DNA of 64,000 nucleotides from Proteiniborus sp. DW1 (GCF_900095305.1 NZ_FMDO01000042.1:23683-87682); one strand, 5' to 3'; counted from the first letter of the stretch, positions 17,449 through 27,728 are shown. A program made the numbers and translations. The notes: generated from the letters alone by a model not told the origin.

Positions 17449-18090
17449 TTATTTATTTTTAGGTAGATAAGTTTCTATGAGAACTGCATCGTCTTTCACC
17501 CTTGCGATTTCTGGCCATTTTGATAGCTCTACTTCTCCATCAGGCTTCCTAGCAATGATATTTGCTATCCTTAGCTGTGTAGGAAGTAAATAAAAGGCTA
17601 CTACTATAGCTTCCTTATTACCATCACAGCCTGCATGAGCCATGCCTCTTAAGGCCCCAAGAATAACTATATTGCCTTTTGCCATGACAATTCCGCCGGG
17701 ATTTACATCACCTATTACAACTAAGTTACCTTCAGATTCTACAGTTTGGCCAGATCTGACAGTGGCTCTTACAAACCTTGTATACCCTTCTTCGATTCCA
17801 TCAAAAAATTGAACTTGTGACGATTCAATATTATCTGCCTTCTTTTCAGTTTTATCAGCTTCATCTACATCAATTCCATATTTATTGATTATTATACCTT
17901 TAAGTTCCTCCTTTTCCTCATCAGATAGTTTTTTTCCTTTAATACTTACTACTTTAGCTCCTTTAAAAAATGAGCCTGCTTTATTAAGATTGCTTTCTAG
18001 CTGTTCTTTTATTTTTTGAAAATTTCCTTCCTTAACAAAAATATATATACCATCCTGATTCCCTTTAAATGTAACTAAGCTCTGACTCAT
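17449..18090 (-). CDS. minC: Septum-site inhibitor MinC
   Basis: A 213-aa FtsZ polymerisation inhibitor. The N-terminal domain is about residues 1-100; the C-terminal beta-helix domain is about 108-210, with RSGQTVESEGNLVVIGDVNPGG (in parts), ANIVILGALRGMAHAG-type repeats and IARKPDG. First gene of minCDE. Confidence 0.95.
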   Translation of the reverse strand: MSQSLVTFKGNQDGIYIFVKEGNFQKIKEQLESNLNKAGSFFKGAKVVSIKGKKLSDEEKEELKGIIINKYGIDVDEADKTEKKADNIESSQVQFFDGIEEGYTRFVRATVRSGQTVESEGNLVVIGDVNPGGIVMAKGNIVILGALRGMAHAGCDGNKEAIVVAFYLLPTQLRIANIIARKPDGEVELSKWPEIARVKDDAVLIETYLPKNK

Positions 18091-18172
18091 TTGTCACCCT
18101 CCAAAAGTAAACACCTATTCTTTTTATTCTTCATATTTTGCATAATTCCTTCTTATTTTTGATAAAAATAAA

Positions 18173-18199
18173 TGGCAAGTAGAAAATTCTACTTAGCCA
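18173..18199 (-). terminator. Probable terminator of the mre-PBP2 operon
   Basis: TGGC-AAGTAGA pairs with TCTACTT-A-GCCA (loop AAAT, one bulged A). The structure overlaps the PBP2 stop codon and is followed on the minus strand by a T-rich tract. Confidence 0.55.
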
Positions 18200-21100
18200 A
18201 TTTATTCCTCACAGTAAATTCACTATTTTCGTCGTAATTGTATCCAAGATACTGCATTATCACTTCTCTCGCGACAGGTGCAGCGTATCCACCAGTACCT
18301 CCTTGAAATATAACTACTGATACTGCAATCTCAGCTGCCTCTGGATTATTTTCCTCATATGGTCCATATGCAACAAACCAAGCATAGTTATCATATTTTT
18401 CACCTGTTACGGGGTTAGTTCCCGAGTTCTGAGCAGTTCCTGTTTTTGAAGCTATTTTTACAGGAAGATTACTAAAAATTGCCCTAACACTACCATCACT
18501 AGTAACCATTCCCATACCTTTATTTACCTCATTGATAAAATTATAATTACTTAAGTTTACTTTATTAGATTCTCTTAAAGGTTCAAAAACCGTTTGTGAG
18601 TTGTCATGGCTTTCAGCTTTGGAAATTGCACTTACATTATGTCTGTATCCACCATTCGCTAAAGTAGCTACATAGTTTACCATTTGGATTGGAGTATAAG
18701 CATTCTGTCCTTGCCCTATGGAAATATTCAGGGTATCTGCTTGCTTCCAACCTGATTGGTTTAAATAAGTGTATTTTATGACATCAGCAAGGTCCTCCCT
18801 ACTACCTTCTAGTTTCTTTTCACCATTAATATTAAGCTTATCTAGTCTTCTAACTACTTCTCTCTTGCTAAGAGGCTCTTCAAACTCAGCCCAACTTACG
18901 ATCTCATCTACTATTTTTGCAATTTCCTTTTCATCTAATGTTATTCCTTCTTTAATAAAATCTCTAATATTAGTGTTCAAAAATCTTCTTAGCCCAATTT
19001 TTGTATTATTTGTCTTTAGATTTGTATCTGGAACACCAACAGCTCTCTCTCCTGCTATTTCTATTCCTGTTTTATCATCAAGACCAAATTCTTTAGCAAT
19101 TTTCAAAATATCCTCAATTTCTACCTTTCCACCTAATCCTTCTCCTGTCCTCGGATTCCTGCCCATAGTAACACTATAAAAATAATAGTTACAGGAATCT
19201 CTTATGGCTTCTGCTAAGTTAACCAAACCATGAGATCTTCCATAATCATTCCAATACCAACAACCAAATCTTCCGTTACCTATCTCTACAACTCCATAGT
19301 CGTATATTTTTTTACTTGCACTTATACCTTTTTCTTGTGCTGCCAAACCTGTTATCATCTTAAATATAGAGCCAGGCTGGATCGCAGTTTGTAAAGCAAT
19401 ATTATAAAGAGGCCTCGGTGCTAGTGGATCTTCCTCATGTTCTGGCATCAAACTTCTCCAATCTTCATCAGAAATACCTGTTACAAAAAGATTTGGATCA
19501 TATGCTGGGTAATTAGCTATAGCTAGAATCTCACCTGTCTTAACATTAGTTGCAACAACTGCTCCAGAAGTAGCATTTTTATATGCTTGGGAAAACTTAT
19601 AGTTGCCCCAATCACTTTGAAATTCTCCACCTATTTGTATCTGCTCTACGGCTTGCTTTAATGCTTGTTCTGCTACTTTTTGTAACTCAAGATCTATTGT
19701 TAAATAAAGATTGTTTCCTGGTATAGGCTTTACTTCGTCCAATACCTTTATTGTATTACCTAAAACGTCTACCTCAACACGCCTGCTGCCATTGCTTCCC
19801 CTTAAATATTCTTCAAAGCTATCTTCTACACCTGTTTTCCCAATAATGTCATTAGGTGAATATCCCAGCTCCTCAATATATTTTTTTATTTCATTTGCTT
19901 GTGATATCTTGCCTAAATAACCTAAAAGATGAGCAGCTGTTTCTCCATTAGGATAATACCTAACTGGCTCTATTGATACTCCTACACCAAGTAGCTCAAT
20001 TTTATTTTCTTCTAGTTTTGCTACAGTACTATTTCTTATTCCATATGCTATGTTTATTGGTTGATAGGCTCTGTGTCCTTGTTTATTTAATTGTTCTAAA
20101 ATCAGCATTATAGATCTGGCTTCATACTTATTAAGTCCATCTTCGATTTTATATTTATCAACTAAAAACTCGAAGGCTTCCATTGCAGTACTTTTTTCTG
20201 GCACCTTATACTGTTCAAGCCAGCTTGTTTTATTATTTATAGCAACATATTCCCAATTAGCAATAGATATTCTTGGATTCACATATCCAAGCACCTTTTC
20301 CTGGGCAATAGCCTTAATTCTATCATCTAATATAAACTCTGACATAATATTGTTTTTATTAGCAATATAAACTAAGGACTCTATAGCTGTTAATTCTCCT
20401 TCTATATTCTCGCTTTTATAGAACTTATCCTTTTCTTCGTCATCAATATATTTATATGAAACATTGCTTTCTTCTTCCTCTATAATAATATCTACTGGAA
20501 TATGGATATTATGTTCATTGAGTTTATCAATTAATATTTGTCCTGGAATTAATTGTTCTTTGTCCTTTTGGTTATCACTTTCTTTAATTTTTATATCTGT
20601 AAGAACTTCATATTTAGCATTTGTTTGTAAAATAATGTTTACAAAATCATCTTTTGCTTGGCTATCCATTGTTATATTTCCGAAGCTCTTCATTAAGCTT
20701 CTTTTTATAGCCCTATATTCTTCATCAAAGCTAAAGCTATATGGTTCTAAGTGTATTTCACTTGCTAATCCATGGTCTTGCAATACTTTATATGTTAGCT
20801 CTCTTACAATTGGATTATTGATTAGCTTCATGAGGTTTTTTTTGTTTTCTGCTATTTTTGAAACAAGTAAATCTCTTGCAGATATGTCCCTCGGTATGTT
20901 ATTCTCTTTTTGCCATTTGTCTATATCTACATTTGAATCATAATAATATATAACATTTCCTTCATCATCTAATTTTATTTTTATAGGCATTGAAATGCCT
21001 TCGTTTTCCAAAGTATTTACAGCTCTCTCTGCTGTAAAAAATATTCTAGAATTTACAGCATCATCAATTCTCATAGTTGAATTTATAAGCTCTCCTATGA

Positions 21101-21548
21101 GATTGTTATCTATAAGTAATTCTAACACATATTCATTAGGCGTCTTGCTATTTTCCATGTACATAGTTTCATTATTAAATAAAAAAACATTTAATTCTAT
21201 AGGAAACTCATCTATATAGTTAACACCTTCACCGTCCAGTATCCTAACAAGCTTGAGTATGGCATTATTCCTTTTATCAGTGTCCTTAATATTTAATTCA
21301 TCTTTCATAACTTGAACTGTAAAGCTAGGTTTATTACCTGCTAATAACCTTCCGTATCTGTCTCTTATTTCACCTCTAGGCGCAGTTATAGATATTTGTT
21401 TTACTCTTTTGCTATTTGATATCCTCCTCATTTCCTCACCTTCTACAATAGTGAGTGTTGCAAGTCTAAAAGCCAAAACAACACATATTAAAATAATAAG
21501 AAAAATAAGAATATTGTATCTATCTTTTATCTTTTCCCAAAATTTCAT
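18189..21548 (-). CDS. mrdA: Penicillin-binding protein 2 (MrdA-type transpeptidase), unusually long
   Basis: About 1119 aa from ATG 21548 (SD GGAGGTGAAAGG). Class B PBP that cross-links peptidoglycan during elongation. One N-terminal membrane helix (about 12-33), then the dimerisation/pedestal start APRGEIRDRYGRLLAGN. The transpeptidase domain occupies roughly 610-1100, with S727-I-F-K730 (QPGSIFKM), S785-C-N787 and K1035-T-G1037. Typical PBP2 is 600-750 aa. The extra length lies mostly in residues 90-480, where a module appears at least twice (about 172-237 and 335-400), with a related third segment near 421-469. An insertion near 850-930 also lies inside the catalytic domain. Last gene of mreBCD-PBP2. 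Confidence 0.94.
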   Translation of the reverse strand: MKFWEKIKDRYNILIFLIILICVVLAFRLATLTIVEGEEMRRISNSKRVKQISITAPRGEIRDRYGRLLAGNKPSFTVQVMKDELNIKDTDKRNNAILKLVRILDGEGVNYIDEFPIELNVFLFNNETMYMENSKTPNEYVLELLIDNNLIGELINSTMRIDDAVNSRIFFTAERAVNTLENEGISMPIKIKLDDEGNVIYYYDSNVDIDKWQKENNIPRDISARDLLVSKIAENKKNLMKLINNPIVRELTYKVLQDHGLASEIHLEPYSFSFDEEYRAIKRSLMKSFGNITMDSQAKDDFVNIILQTNAKYEVLTDIKIKESDNQKDKEQLIPGQILIDKLNEHNIHIPVDIIIEEEESNVSYKYIDDEEKDKFYKSENIEGELTAIESLVYIANKNNIMSEFILDDRIKAIAQEKVLGYVNPRISIANWEYVAINNKTSWLEQYKVPEKSTAMEAFEFLVDKYKIEDGLNKYEARSIMLILEQLNKQGHRAYQPINIAYGIRNSTVAKLEENKIELLGVGVSIEPVRYYPNGETAAHLLGYLGKISQANEIKKYIEELGYSPNDIIGKTGVEDSFEEYLRGSNGSRRVEVDVLGNTIKVLDEVKPIPGNNLYLTIDLELQKVAEQALKQAVEQIQIGGEFQSDWGNYKFSQAYKNATSGAVVATNVKTGEILAIANYPAYDPNLFVTGISDEDWRSLMPEHEEDPLAPRPLYNIALQTAIQPGSIFKMITGLAAQEKGISASKKIYDYGVVEIGNGRFGCWYWNDYGRSHGLVNLAEAIRDSCNYYFYSVTMGRNPRTGEGLGGKVEIEDILKIAKEFGLDDKTGIEIAGERAVGVPDTNLKTNNTKIGLRRFLNTNIRDFIKEGITLDEKEIAKIVDEIVSWAEFEEPLSKREVVRRLDKLNINGEKKLEGSREDLADVIKYTYLNQSGWKQADTLNISIGQGQNAYTPIQMVNYVATLANGGYRHNVSAISKAESHDNSQTVFEPLRESNKVNLSNYNFINEVNKGMGMVTSDGSVRAIFSNLPVKIASKTGTAQNSGTNPVTGEKYDNYAWFVAYGPYEENNPEAAEIAVSVVIFQGGTGGYAAPVAREVIMQYLGYNYDENSEFTVRNKLAK

Positions 21549-21561
21549 CCTTTCACCTCCC

Positions 21562-22065
21562 TTATTTCTTTCCAAAGGTCATTTGTCGTGGGCGAAATAG
21601 TCTTAGAAATTGTTTGTAAAAGAAAATAGATAGTAAGGAGTTATAAATCACTTCTAATACGACAACATTTTTAATAAACAAAATCAAATCAATATTCATT
21701 GATAGAAAATACATAAAAACATAACAAGTCAAATGAAAAGCAAATGTTGATATTGCCGTAAAGACAAAAGGTAAGAACAAATTTTCCTTAAATACTTTTT
21801 TTTCTGTTAATCCAATAACATAGCCAATTATAAAGTAAATTAAGGCATGCACCCCTATAACATCATAAAAGAGCATATCCTGCAAAAAACCTAGTATTAA
21901 TCCTAAAATACTCCCCGTTTTTTTACCAGAGAGTATGGAAATACATACAATTATTATCAAGGATGTATTGGGTACAACACCAAGTATGCTAACATGCTGT
22001 AGTATAGTAGATTCTAATATAAAATTTAATAATACTAATATGCCTATTATAAAGTACTTCACCAT
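21562..22065 (-). CDS. mreD: Rod shape-determining protein MreD
   Basis: A 167-aa integral membrane protein with about five helices; the family start MVKYFIIGILVLLNFILEST is typical. It works with MreC and PBP2 in the elongasome. It is followed by PBP2 with a short overlap of its end with that gene's leader. Confidence 0.92.
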   Translation of the reverse strand: MVKYFIIGILVLLNFILESTILQHVSILGVVPNTSLIIIVCISILSGKKTGSILGLILGFLQDMLFYDVIGVHALIYFIIGYVIGLTEKKVFKENLFLPFVFTAISTFAFHLTCYVFMYFLSMNIDLILFIKNVVVLEVIYNSLLSIFFYKQFLRLFRPRQMTFGKK

Positions 22066-22080
22066 TTTTTCCCCTTTTAT

Positions 22081-22920
22081 CTATTTTCCTATAATAACAA
22101 AAACATTTTGAAGTTTATTAAAGTTTATTGCTGGTTCTACTTTTATATTAACTAAAAGATCATCGCTATTCTTTGTTACCTCACTTATTTCCCCAATGTA
22201 AAGTCCCTTTATAAATATGCCACCAAGGCCTGAAGTTAGTAGCTTGTCTCCCTTTACGACATCCGCCTTTGTATCAAATAAATATCCTGAGATGTTACCT
22301 TCAGAATCACCTTTCATGATTCCACCATCTTGAGTTCTAATTACATTAAAACTCAGGCTACTCCCTGAATCTATTATAGCTATTACCTTAGCCCAGTTAT
22401 CTCCAACCTCAACAACTCTACCTACAAGTCCTTCTACTATAGTATTACCATCAACCTCTATTCCTTGGATAACTGCATCATCTTTTTTTATTCCATCTTT
22501 AGCTCCCTTATCTATTATGAATCTATCAAACCAGTTACCTGGGTCTTTTCCAATTATTTCAGCCTCAACTAAAGTATATTTTGTCTTCTCCTTAATAATA
22601 GCAGCATTTCTTAGATAGTCAGATTTACTTACAATGTCTTCATAATTTCGCACTTGTTCCTTAAGTTTAGCATTTTCTTCCTTCAATTTAGTGTTTTCAT
22701 TTTTTAACTGACTAATACTACCTATAGATTTAAAAGTACCTACTACCGATTCTCCTCCATTGTAAAAAAACTTTTGAATAGGTGTTATTATATTTCCAAT
22801 AAAGTTCTCTATAGATGTTATCTTTTCTCTACCGCTTGCAGTAACTCCAATAACTATAATTAGAATGATAGCAACAATAGTCACTATCATTCTCCCCTTT
22901 ATTTTTTTTAATATGGTCAT
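22081..22920 (-). CDS. mreC: Rod shape-determining protein MreC
   Basis: A 279-aa protein with an N-terminal membrane helix (about 9-28), a coiled coil (LKNENTKLKEENAKLKEQV, about 73-95) and C-terminal beta-barrel domains with GLVGRVVEVGDNWAKV and a GLGGIFIKGLYIGEI stretch. It links cytoplasmic MreB to PBP2 outside the membrane. Confidence 0.95.
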   Translation of the reverse strand: MTILKKIKGRMIVTIVAIILIIVIGVTASGREKITSIENFIGNIITPIQKFFYNGGESVVGTFKSIGSISQLKNENTKLKEENAKLKEQVRNYEDIVSKSDYLRNAAIIKEKTKYTLVEAEIIGKDPGNWFDRFIIDKGAKDGIKKDDAVIQGIEVDGNTIVEGLVGRVVEVGDNWAKVIAIIDSGSSLSFNVIRTQDGGIMKGDSEGNISGYLFDTKADVVKGDKLLTSGLGGIFIKGLYIGEISEVTKNSDDLLVNIKVEPAINFNKLQNVFVIIGK

Positions 22921-22932
22921 CTATATCACCAC

Positions 22933-23967
22933 TTATCCTAACTTTCTTGAACTTTTTGCAACCCTTTTTAATGTTTCTATATCTTCTAAAGCCTTTCCGG
23001 TACCTATAGCAACACAATCTAAAGGATTTTCTGCTATATGAATAGGCATTCCCGTTTCTCTTCTGATTAGTCTATCTAGACCATCTAGTAAAGCTCCTCC
23101 ACCAGTTAACATTATACCTTGCTCCATAATATCTGATGCTAACTCAGGTGGAGTCTTTTCTAAGGTATATTTAATAGCGTCTATTATATTGGCAATTGGC
23201 TCTTTCATTGCTTCATAGATTTCTGATGAACTAATATCAATATTCTTTGGTAATCCAGAAATTAAATCTCTTCCTCTAACAGATATTTTCCTTTCCTTAT
23301 TAGTAGTTAAATCTGCAGACCCTACTTGAATTTTAACTTCTTCAGCAGTTCTTTCTCCTATCATTAAATTGTACTCTTTTTTAATATAGTAAACTATTGA
23401 CTCATCAAGCTCGTCTCCTGCCACTCTAATAGACTTACTAGTAACAATACCACCTAATGAAATGATGGCTACTTCTGTAGTACCTCCTCCAATATCTACT
23501 ACCATACTACCATTTGGTTCTTGAACTGGAAGTCCTGCACCAATAGCCGCAGCCATAGGCTCCTCTATTAGAAAAGCTTCTCTAGCGCCTGCATTAATAG
23601 CTGCTTCTTCAACAGCTCTCTTTTCAACTTCTGTAACACCAGAAGGCACACAAACAACTACTCTAGGCGAAAATAGTGAACGACTACGATTTCCCTTTCT
23701 TATGAAATATTTTAACATGCTTTGAGTAATATCAAAGTCAGCAATTACTCCATCGCTTAGAGGTCTAATAGCAACAATATGTCCTGGTGTCCTTCCTATC
23801 ATTTTTTTAGCTTCTTCACCTACTGCTAATACTTCTTTAGTATTAGTTTGTATAGCAACAACAGAAGGTTCTCTAATGATTATTCCTTTGCCTCTCATAA
23901 AAACTAAAGTATTTGCTGTTCCTAAGTCAATTCCCATATCCTTTGTAAATATATTAAATAGTCCCAT
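22933..23967 (-). CDS. mreB: Cell-shape actin homologue MreB
   Basis: A 344-aa actin-fold protein: [20 protein letters not shown] (phosphate-1), [18 protein letters not shown] (phosphate-2) and [18 protein letters not shown] (adenosine). It directs lateral wall growth. First gene of mreBCD-PBP2; SD GGGAGG. Confidence 0.97.
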   Translation of the reverse strand: MGLFNIFTKDMGIDLGTANTLVFMRGKGIIIREPSVVAIQTNTKEVLAVGEEAKKMIGRTPGHIVAIRPLSDGVIADFDITQSMLKYFIRKGNRSRSLFSPRVVVCVPSGVTEVEKRAVEEAAINAGAREAFLIEEPMAAAIGAGLPVQEPNGSMVVDIGGGTTEVAIISLGGIVTSKSIRVAGDELDESIVYYIKKEYNLMIGERTAEEVKIQVGSADLTTNKERKISVRGRDLISGLPKNIDISSSEIYEAMKEPIANIIDAIKYTLEKTPPELASDIMEQGIMLTGGGALLDGLDRLIRRETGMPIHIAENPLDCVAIGTGKALEDIETLKRVAKSSRKLG

Positions 23968-23995
23968 TATCTTTTGATCCTCCCTAGTTAAAGCC

Positions 23996-24691
23996 TTATA
24001 TTATATCCTTTTCTCTTAAACTTATATGTTTATTGTTACCAATTATAATATGATCAAGTACCTTAACACCTAAGATATCTCCCCCTTCAGCTAATCTCCT
24101 AGTTATTGCTATATCCTCTTTACTAGGCGTAGGGTCACCACTAGGGTGATTGTGAACAAGAATTATTGAGGCACTACTTTTTACTATAGCTTCCTTAAAT
24201 ACTTCCCTAGGATGAACTATAGAAGAATTTAAACTGCCCACAGATATATCTTCGATTCCTATTACTTGATTTTTGGTGTCTAGCATAACTATTTTAAAAT
24301 GCTCTTTCTTTAAATGTATCATATCTAGCATTAGCAAATCTACAACATCAGTTGGCGAAGTAATTTTTGCTTTGTTATTATGTGCACTTGACATAACTCT
24401 TTTTCCAAGCTCTACAGCTGCTAATATTTGAGCTGCTTTGCACTTGCCTATTCCTTTTACTTTCATTATCTCTTGTAGACTTGTATCTGTTAAAAAATAA
24501 ATTCCTTCTTTTTTGCCTGCTAATAGCTTTTGAGATAGTTCAATGGCAGTATTTTCTCTACTACCTGTCCTAATGAGTATAGCCAATAATTCTGTATTTG
24601 ATAATGCCTTAGGTCCGTATTTATAAAGTTTTTCTCGTGGTCTTTCATCCTCAGGTAAATCTTTTATGGTATAACTAAAGTCTCGCTCCAT
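23996..24691 (-). CDS. radC: RadC family JAMM protein
   Basis: A 231-aa protein with an N-terminal helix-hairpin-helix ([20 protein letters not shown]) and a C-terminal JAB1/MPN domain holding the zinc motif ([15 protein letters not shown]). Named RadC by tradition; a direct repair role is not established. The maf-radC-mreB order is widespread in Firmicutes. Confidence 0.96.
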   Translation of the reverse strand: MERDFSYTIKDLPEDERPREKLYKYGPKALSNTELLAILIRTGSRENTAIELSQKLLAGKKEGIYFLTDTSLQEIMKVKGIGKCKAAQILAAVELGKRVMSSAHNNKAKITSPTDVVDLLMLDMIHLKKEHFKIVMLDTKNQVIGIEDISVGSLNSSIVHPREVFKEAIVKSSASIILVHNHPSGDPTPSKEDIAITRRLAEGGDILGVKVLDHIIIGNNKHISLREKDII

Positions 24692-24711
24692 AGCCCCTCC
24701 CTAAACGATAG

Positions 24712-25290
24712 TTAAAGAATTTTAGTGCTAAAATGCTTTTCTAAGAGCTTATCAATCTTCACAATAGGGAATCCTACTACATTTGAATAGGGTCCTTCAA
24801 TCCAATCTACTAAAATTTCACCATACCCTTGTATTCCATAAGCTCCAGCCTTATCCTTAAATTCTCCAGTACTTATATAACTATTTATTTTTTCTGGCTG
24901 TAATTCTCTAAATTTGACCTTAGTTATTTCATAATCTACAATTTTTTTCTTTGAACTTGTATCTATTATTGCTATACCTGTAATTACCAAATGTTCTTTA
25001 CCACTTAAACTCTCAAGAATCCTGTAAGCATCTCCTTCATCTTTAGGCTTTCCTATAACCCTATCCATATACACAACCGTGTCCGCTGCAAGCACTATTG
25101 CATCATAATCTATCCCTTTAGATATATCTTCTGCCTTTTGAAAAGCAAGTGACATAACTACCTGAAATGGATCATCTTTAATAGAAATTTTTTCATCAAT
25201 ATGGCTTTTAATTATTTGAAAGTTAACATTATATTTTTCAAGTATTTCTTTTCTCCTTGGAGAAGAAGAAGCTAAAATAATTTTTTTCAT
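24712..25290 (-). CDS. maf: Maf family nucleotide pyrophosphatase
   Basis: A 192-aa protein; MKKIILASSSPRRKEILEK at the N-terminus, AADTVV in the middle, and KDKAGAYGIQGYG are family signatures. Maf proteins hydrolyse dTTP/UTP or modified nucleotides; Bacillus Maf affects septation. SD AGGTGA. First of maf-radC-mreBCD. Confidence 0.95.
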   Translation of the reverse strand: MKKIILASSSPRRKEILEKYNVNFQIIKSHIDEKISIKDDPFQVVMSLAFQKAEDISKGIDYDAIVLAADTVVYMDRVIGKPKDEGDAYRILESLSGKEHLVITGIAIIDTSSKKKIVDYEITKVKFRELQPEKINSYISTGEFKDKAGAYGIQGYGEILVDWIEGPYSNVVGFPIVKIDKLLEKHFSTKIL

Positions 25291-25298
25291 AATCTCAC

Positions 25299-25550
25299 CT
25301 ATAATCTTTTATACATGAAATAGGCTAATAAAAATCCAACAGCACTCGCAATATTTATGTCAATAATTAGCCCAAATGTAAGCTCTATTACACTTAAATC
25401 TAAGTGTAATGGTGTTTTAAATCCTATAGGATAGCTATAAGCCAGTAATGGAATCTTATCACCTAATAGGTTCCCAATGACTCCTCCTAACACTACTCCT
25501 ACAATTATCAGAGCAAAAAAAAGCGCTAGATTCCTATTTTTAGGTCTCAT
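25299..25550 (-). CDS. DUF4321 small membrane protein
   Basis: An 83-aa protein with two membrane helices (LFFALIIVGVVLGGVIGNLLG and a C-terminal IASAVGFLLAYFMY). The sequence pattern matches the clostridial DUF4321 family usually found next to maf and mreB. Function unknown, probably envelope-related by context. Confidence 0.8.
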   Translation of the reverse strand: MRPKNRNLALFFALIIVGVVLGGVIGNLLGDKIPLLAYSYPIGFKTPLHLDLSVIELTFGLIIDINIASAVGFLLAYFMYKRL

Positions 25551-25571
25551 GTTTACCTCCTTATATTAGTT

Positions 25572-26081
25572 TTAGGTTTCCCTCATTATTTTTTTCATAT
25601 TCTTTGATGTTAATGTTGAGCCTAGTCCAACAAAATAACCTGTAAATAAGCTCAATAAAGTCATAAAAGGAAAATAGGAAAAAATCTTCATATTTTCCAT
25701 TATTAAACTAGCAGCTAAAAGCTGTCCAATGTTATGAAATATGGCTCCAAAAATACTTACTCCAATTAAACTAAAGTATTTCGAATAATATCTAAATATA
25801 ATCGACATTGCTAAAGTACTTAATATTGCTCCAGAAAGACTATAGGCAAGACCGGAAAAGCTTCCTGTAGCTAAGGCAAAAACTAGTGACCTTAATATAG
25901 CTACTACAAAGGCTTCCTTGTAACCAAATAATACTAAGGTAATAAGGCAAACAATATTGGCTAATCCAAGCTTCATACCTGGTAACATTATAGGTATTGG
26001 AATCATTGATTCTATAATACTAAGGGCAAGTCCTAAGGAAACTAATAATGACAAAAAAATAAGTTGTTTGAGTCTCTTCAT
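25572..26081 (-). CDS. Gx/HepS-like membrane transporter protein
   Basis: About 169 aa with five or six predicted helices; PIPIMLPGMKLGLANIV and FGYKEAFVVAILRSLVF match the Gx transporter family (annotated as heptaprenyl diphosphate synthase component I), which has the S-component fold of ECF-like importers. ATG 26081 is preferred (SD GGGTGA). It pairs with the NusG-II protein gene upstream, a common clostridial arrangement linked to FMN/quinone or redox genes; the substrate is unknown. Confidence 0.8.
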   Translation of the reverse strand: MKRLKQLIFLSLLVSLGLALSIIESMIPIPIMLPGMKLGLANIVCLITLVLFGYKEAFVVAILRSLVFALATGSFSGLAYSLSGAILSTLAMSIIFRYYSKYFSLIGVSIFGAIFHNIGQLLAASLIMENMKIFSYFPFMTLLSLFTGYFVGLGSTLTSKNMKKIMRET

Positions 26082-26096
26082 GTTTCTCACCCTTTT

Positions 26097-26480
26097 CTAA
26101 TAACTAATATGATCTATTTCATTAACTGTATTTTTTTCTGACTTTATCTCTACTACCATTCTGTTAGGTAAGCACACAATAATCTCACCCTGGTTTGATA
26201 TCCATCCTTGTTTTACATCTAGTTTATCAGGGCAATCTGCTTCAATAACTCTTACTTTCCCATCACCTATTTCTATTTTGTTATAGCCATACTCTGTCTT
26301 TATATCAATGGCTTTGCCCACCATATTTGCCCCAAATGAAATCTTTTTAATCTCCTTCCCATCCACTTGTACGCTAATATACTTCTCACCAGTAGTTGTT
26401 GAATAATTTTTTACAAAATATATCCCTACTAGACTTAACACTAACACCAAAATTATTAGAATCTTGTCCCATTTTGTCAT
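26097..26480 (-). CDS. NusG domain II-containing exported protein
   Basis: About 127 aa with an N-terminal membrane helix (WDKILIILVLVLSLVGIYF) followed by a NusG-II beta domain (EADCPDKLDVKQGWISNQGEIIVCLPNRMVVEI, in parts). The conserved D-C-P-D-K and I-V-C-L-P-N elements are typical. Usually co-located with Gx-type genes; role unknown. ATG 26480 chosen by SD AAAGGA. Confidence 0.85.
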   Translation of the reverse strand: MTKWDKILIILVLVLSLVGIYFVKNYSTTTGEKYISVQVDGKEIKKISFGANMVGKAIDIKTEYGYNKIEIGDGKVRVIEADCPDKLDVKQGWISNQGEIIVCLPNRMVVEIKSEKNTVNEIDHISY

Positions 26481-26489
26481 ATGATACAT

Positions 26490-26896
26490 TCCTTTTAAAT
26501 AAAATTAAAAAATATTTCGACAAAATTTCAATACAAATTTAGACTAAAAAACATGAAAAATACATATTATCACATCATAAGTTTACCATTTACATATAGG
26601 ATTTACAAGTTGTAATTTTTGTTTAGAAAAGGCGAAAAAAACATACCAAAAAGTTAAACTTATAGTATATTTAGTTGTTAAATTTTCTTTATAAATTTAA
26701 ATATTAAAACAAGCATTTGTGAGATTTTAATGAAATCACTGCTGAAAAGTTCCCTTGGATATATCACTCTATACTAAGGACTTTTTATTCCTAATTCAAA
26801 TATTCCAATGTTTGAGCAATTACACCCTAGAAAAATATGGTAACTCATAAAGTTAGACTTGCTTTAGGAAATTGAAATTAATCACATCTAGATTAC
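26490..26896. other. 407-bp intergenic stretch, no gene
   Basis: AT-rich sequence upstream of the NusG-II gene and downstream of the transposase remnant. An imperfect plus-strand hairpin, AAAAGTTCCCTTGG with CTAAGGACTTTTT, lies at about 26739-26790 and could be an old terminator. Nothing else supported. Confidence 0.4.
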
Positions 26897-27414
26897 TTAT
26901 CTAAATATTAATTCTTTGATATTTGCTACACTAATATCTTTATTGAAACATTTATTAATAAAGTAGCAAATATTGTGACCTAAAATTTTAGTTCGCAATC
27001 TTGTTATTAAGCCCCATAGGGACTTAGCTTTAACTTTCTTTACATTAAGCTGTTCAGTTAATTGGGAGAATGAAGTTTCTACCCTTCTTCTGGCTTTAAA
27101 AACTAACTGTCTAAAGGACTTTGGAAATTGAGTTTTACTTTTATTTCTTTTCATAGATATTAAGTCTATTTCTTTTTCCTCCTATTACAAAAGTTAAACC
27201 AAGCTTTTTCAAAATCTATAGATAGCAATTCGCCCACAATACTAATGGTAATGATTTCGCTATCAGATAAAATTGAATACTCAGCATTTTTACGGAACTT
27301 AATGTATTCTGGAGTAATTTCTTGGTATAAGTCATCAATAATTACATAGGTTACCAAGAAAAAATCCTTTAAATTTTCTATTTCTTTGATAGAATATTTA
27401 TATGGCTCTGGCAT
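26897..27414 (-). pseudogene. IS982 family transposase remnant, internal deletion
   Basis: Two fragments in order. 27414-27166 gives the N-terminal 82 aa, with IIDDLYQEITPEYIKFRKNA and LSDSEIITISIVGELLSID, the IS982 start. 27154-26897 gives the last 85 aa, with RRRVETSFSQLTEQLNVKK and SLWGLITRLRTKILGHN. The central part of about 120 residues, including most of the DDE catalytic core, is missing, and a stop separates the fragments. No convincing terminal inverted repeats remain. It marks the left edge of the lanthipeptide island. Confidence 0.85.
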
Positions 27415-27666
27415 ATGTTATCCTCCTATCATGATTTCGTGGTGGTTATCAATGATAGGTTAACATAATTGCTGGAGTTTTTTATTAGTAAGTTTTACTA
27501 GCACAACAAGTTAATTTTATAATTTTATATCCATCTGTCTCAATAAACCCAATCTTAATTGATACAAGTGAACTCAATGGGAGATATAAAAATCCAGTTG
27601 TCACCAAAAACGTATTTTCCAATAAACATGTATGACTCATAGCTTTTAAGATCATGCTAAAAACAC
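27415..27666. other. Gap between transposase remnant and lanthipeptide operon terminator
   Basis: About 250 bp of AT-rich DNA. A 62-codon open frame on the minus strand (27485-27673) has no SD and no recognisable features, so I do not call it a gene. Nothing else seen. Confidence 0.4.
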
Positions 27667-27713
27667 ATATCACAACTGAACTAATAATGAGTTTATTAGT
27701 TCAGTTGTGATAT
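27667..27713 (-). terminator. Terminator of the lanthipeptide operon
   Basis: Perfect 21-bp inverted repeat (27667-27687 with 27693-27713, loop of 5), starting ATATCACAACTGAAC. Placed 16 nt after the exporter stop; a GTGTTTTT tract follows on the minus strand. Confidence 0.85.
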
Positions 27714-27728
27714 TTTCTTAATAATAGT

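Noticed and set aside
26815..27473. AGCAATTA / TAATTGCT around the transposase remnant as IS terminal inverted repeats
   Set aside because: Only 8 bp match, expected by chance in AT-rich DNA; IS982 ends are longer.
27485..27673. A 62-codon open frame downstream of the exporter gene, as a possible small peptide gene
   Set aside because: No SD, it begins inside the terminator hairpin, and the protein has no leader, ring pattern or known family.
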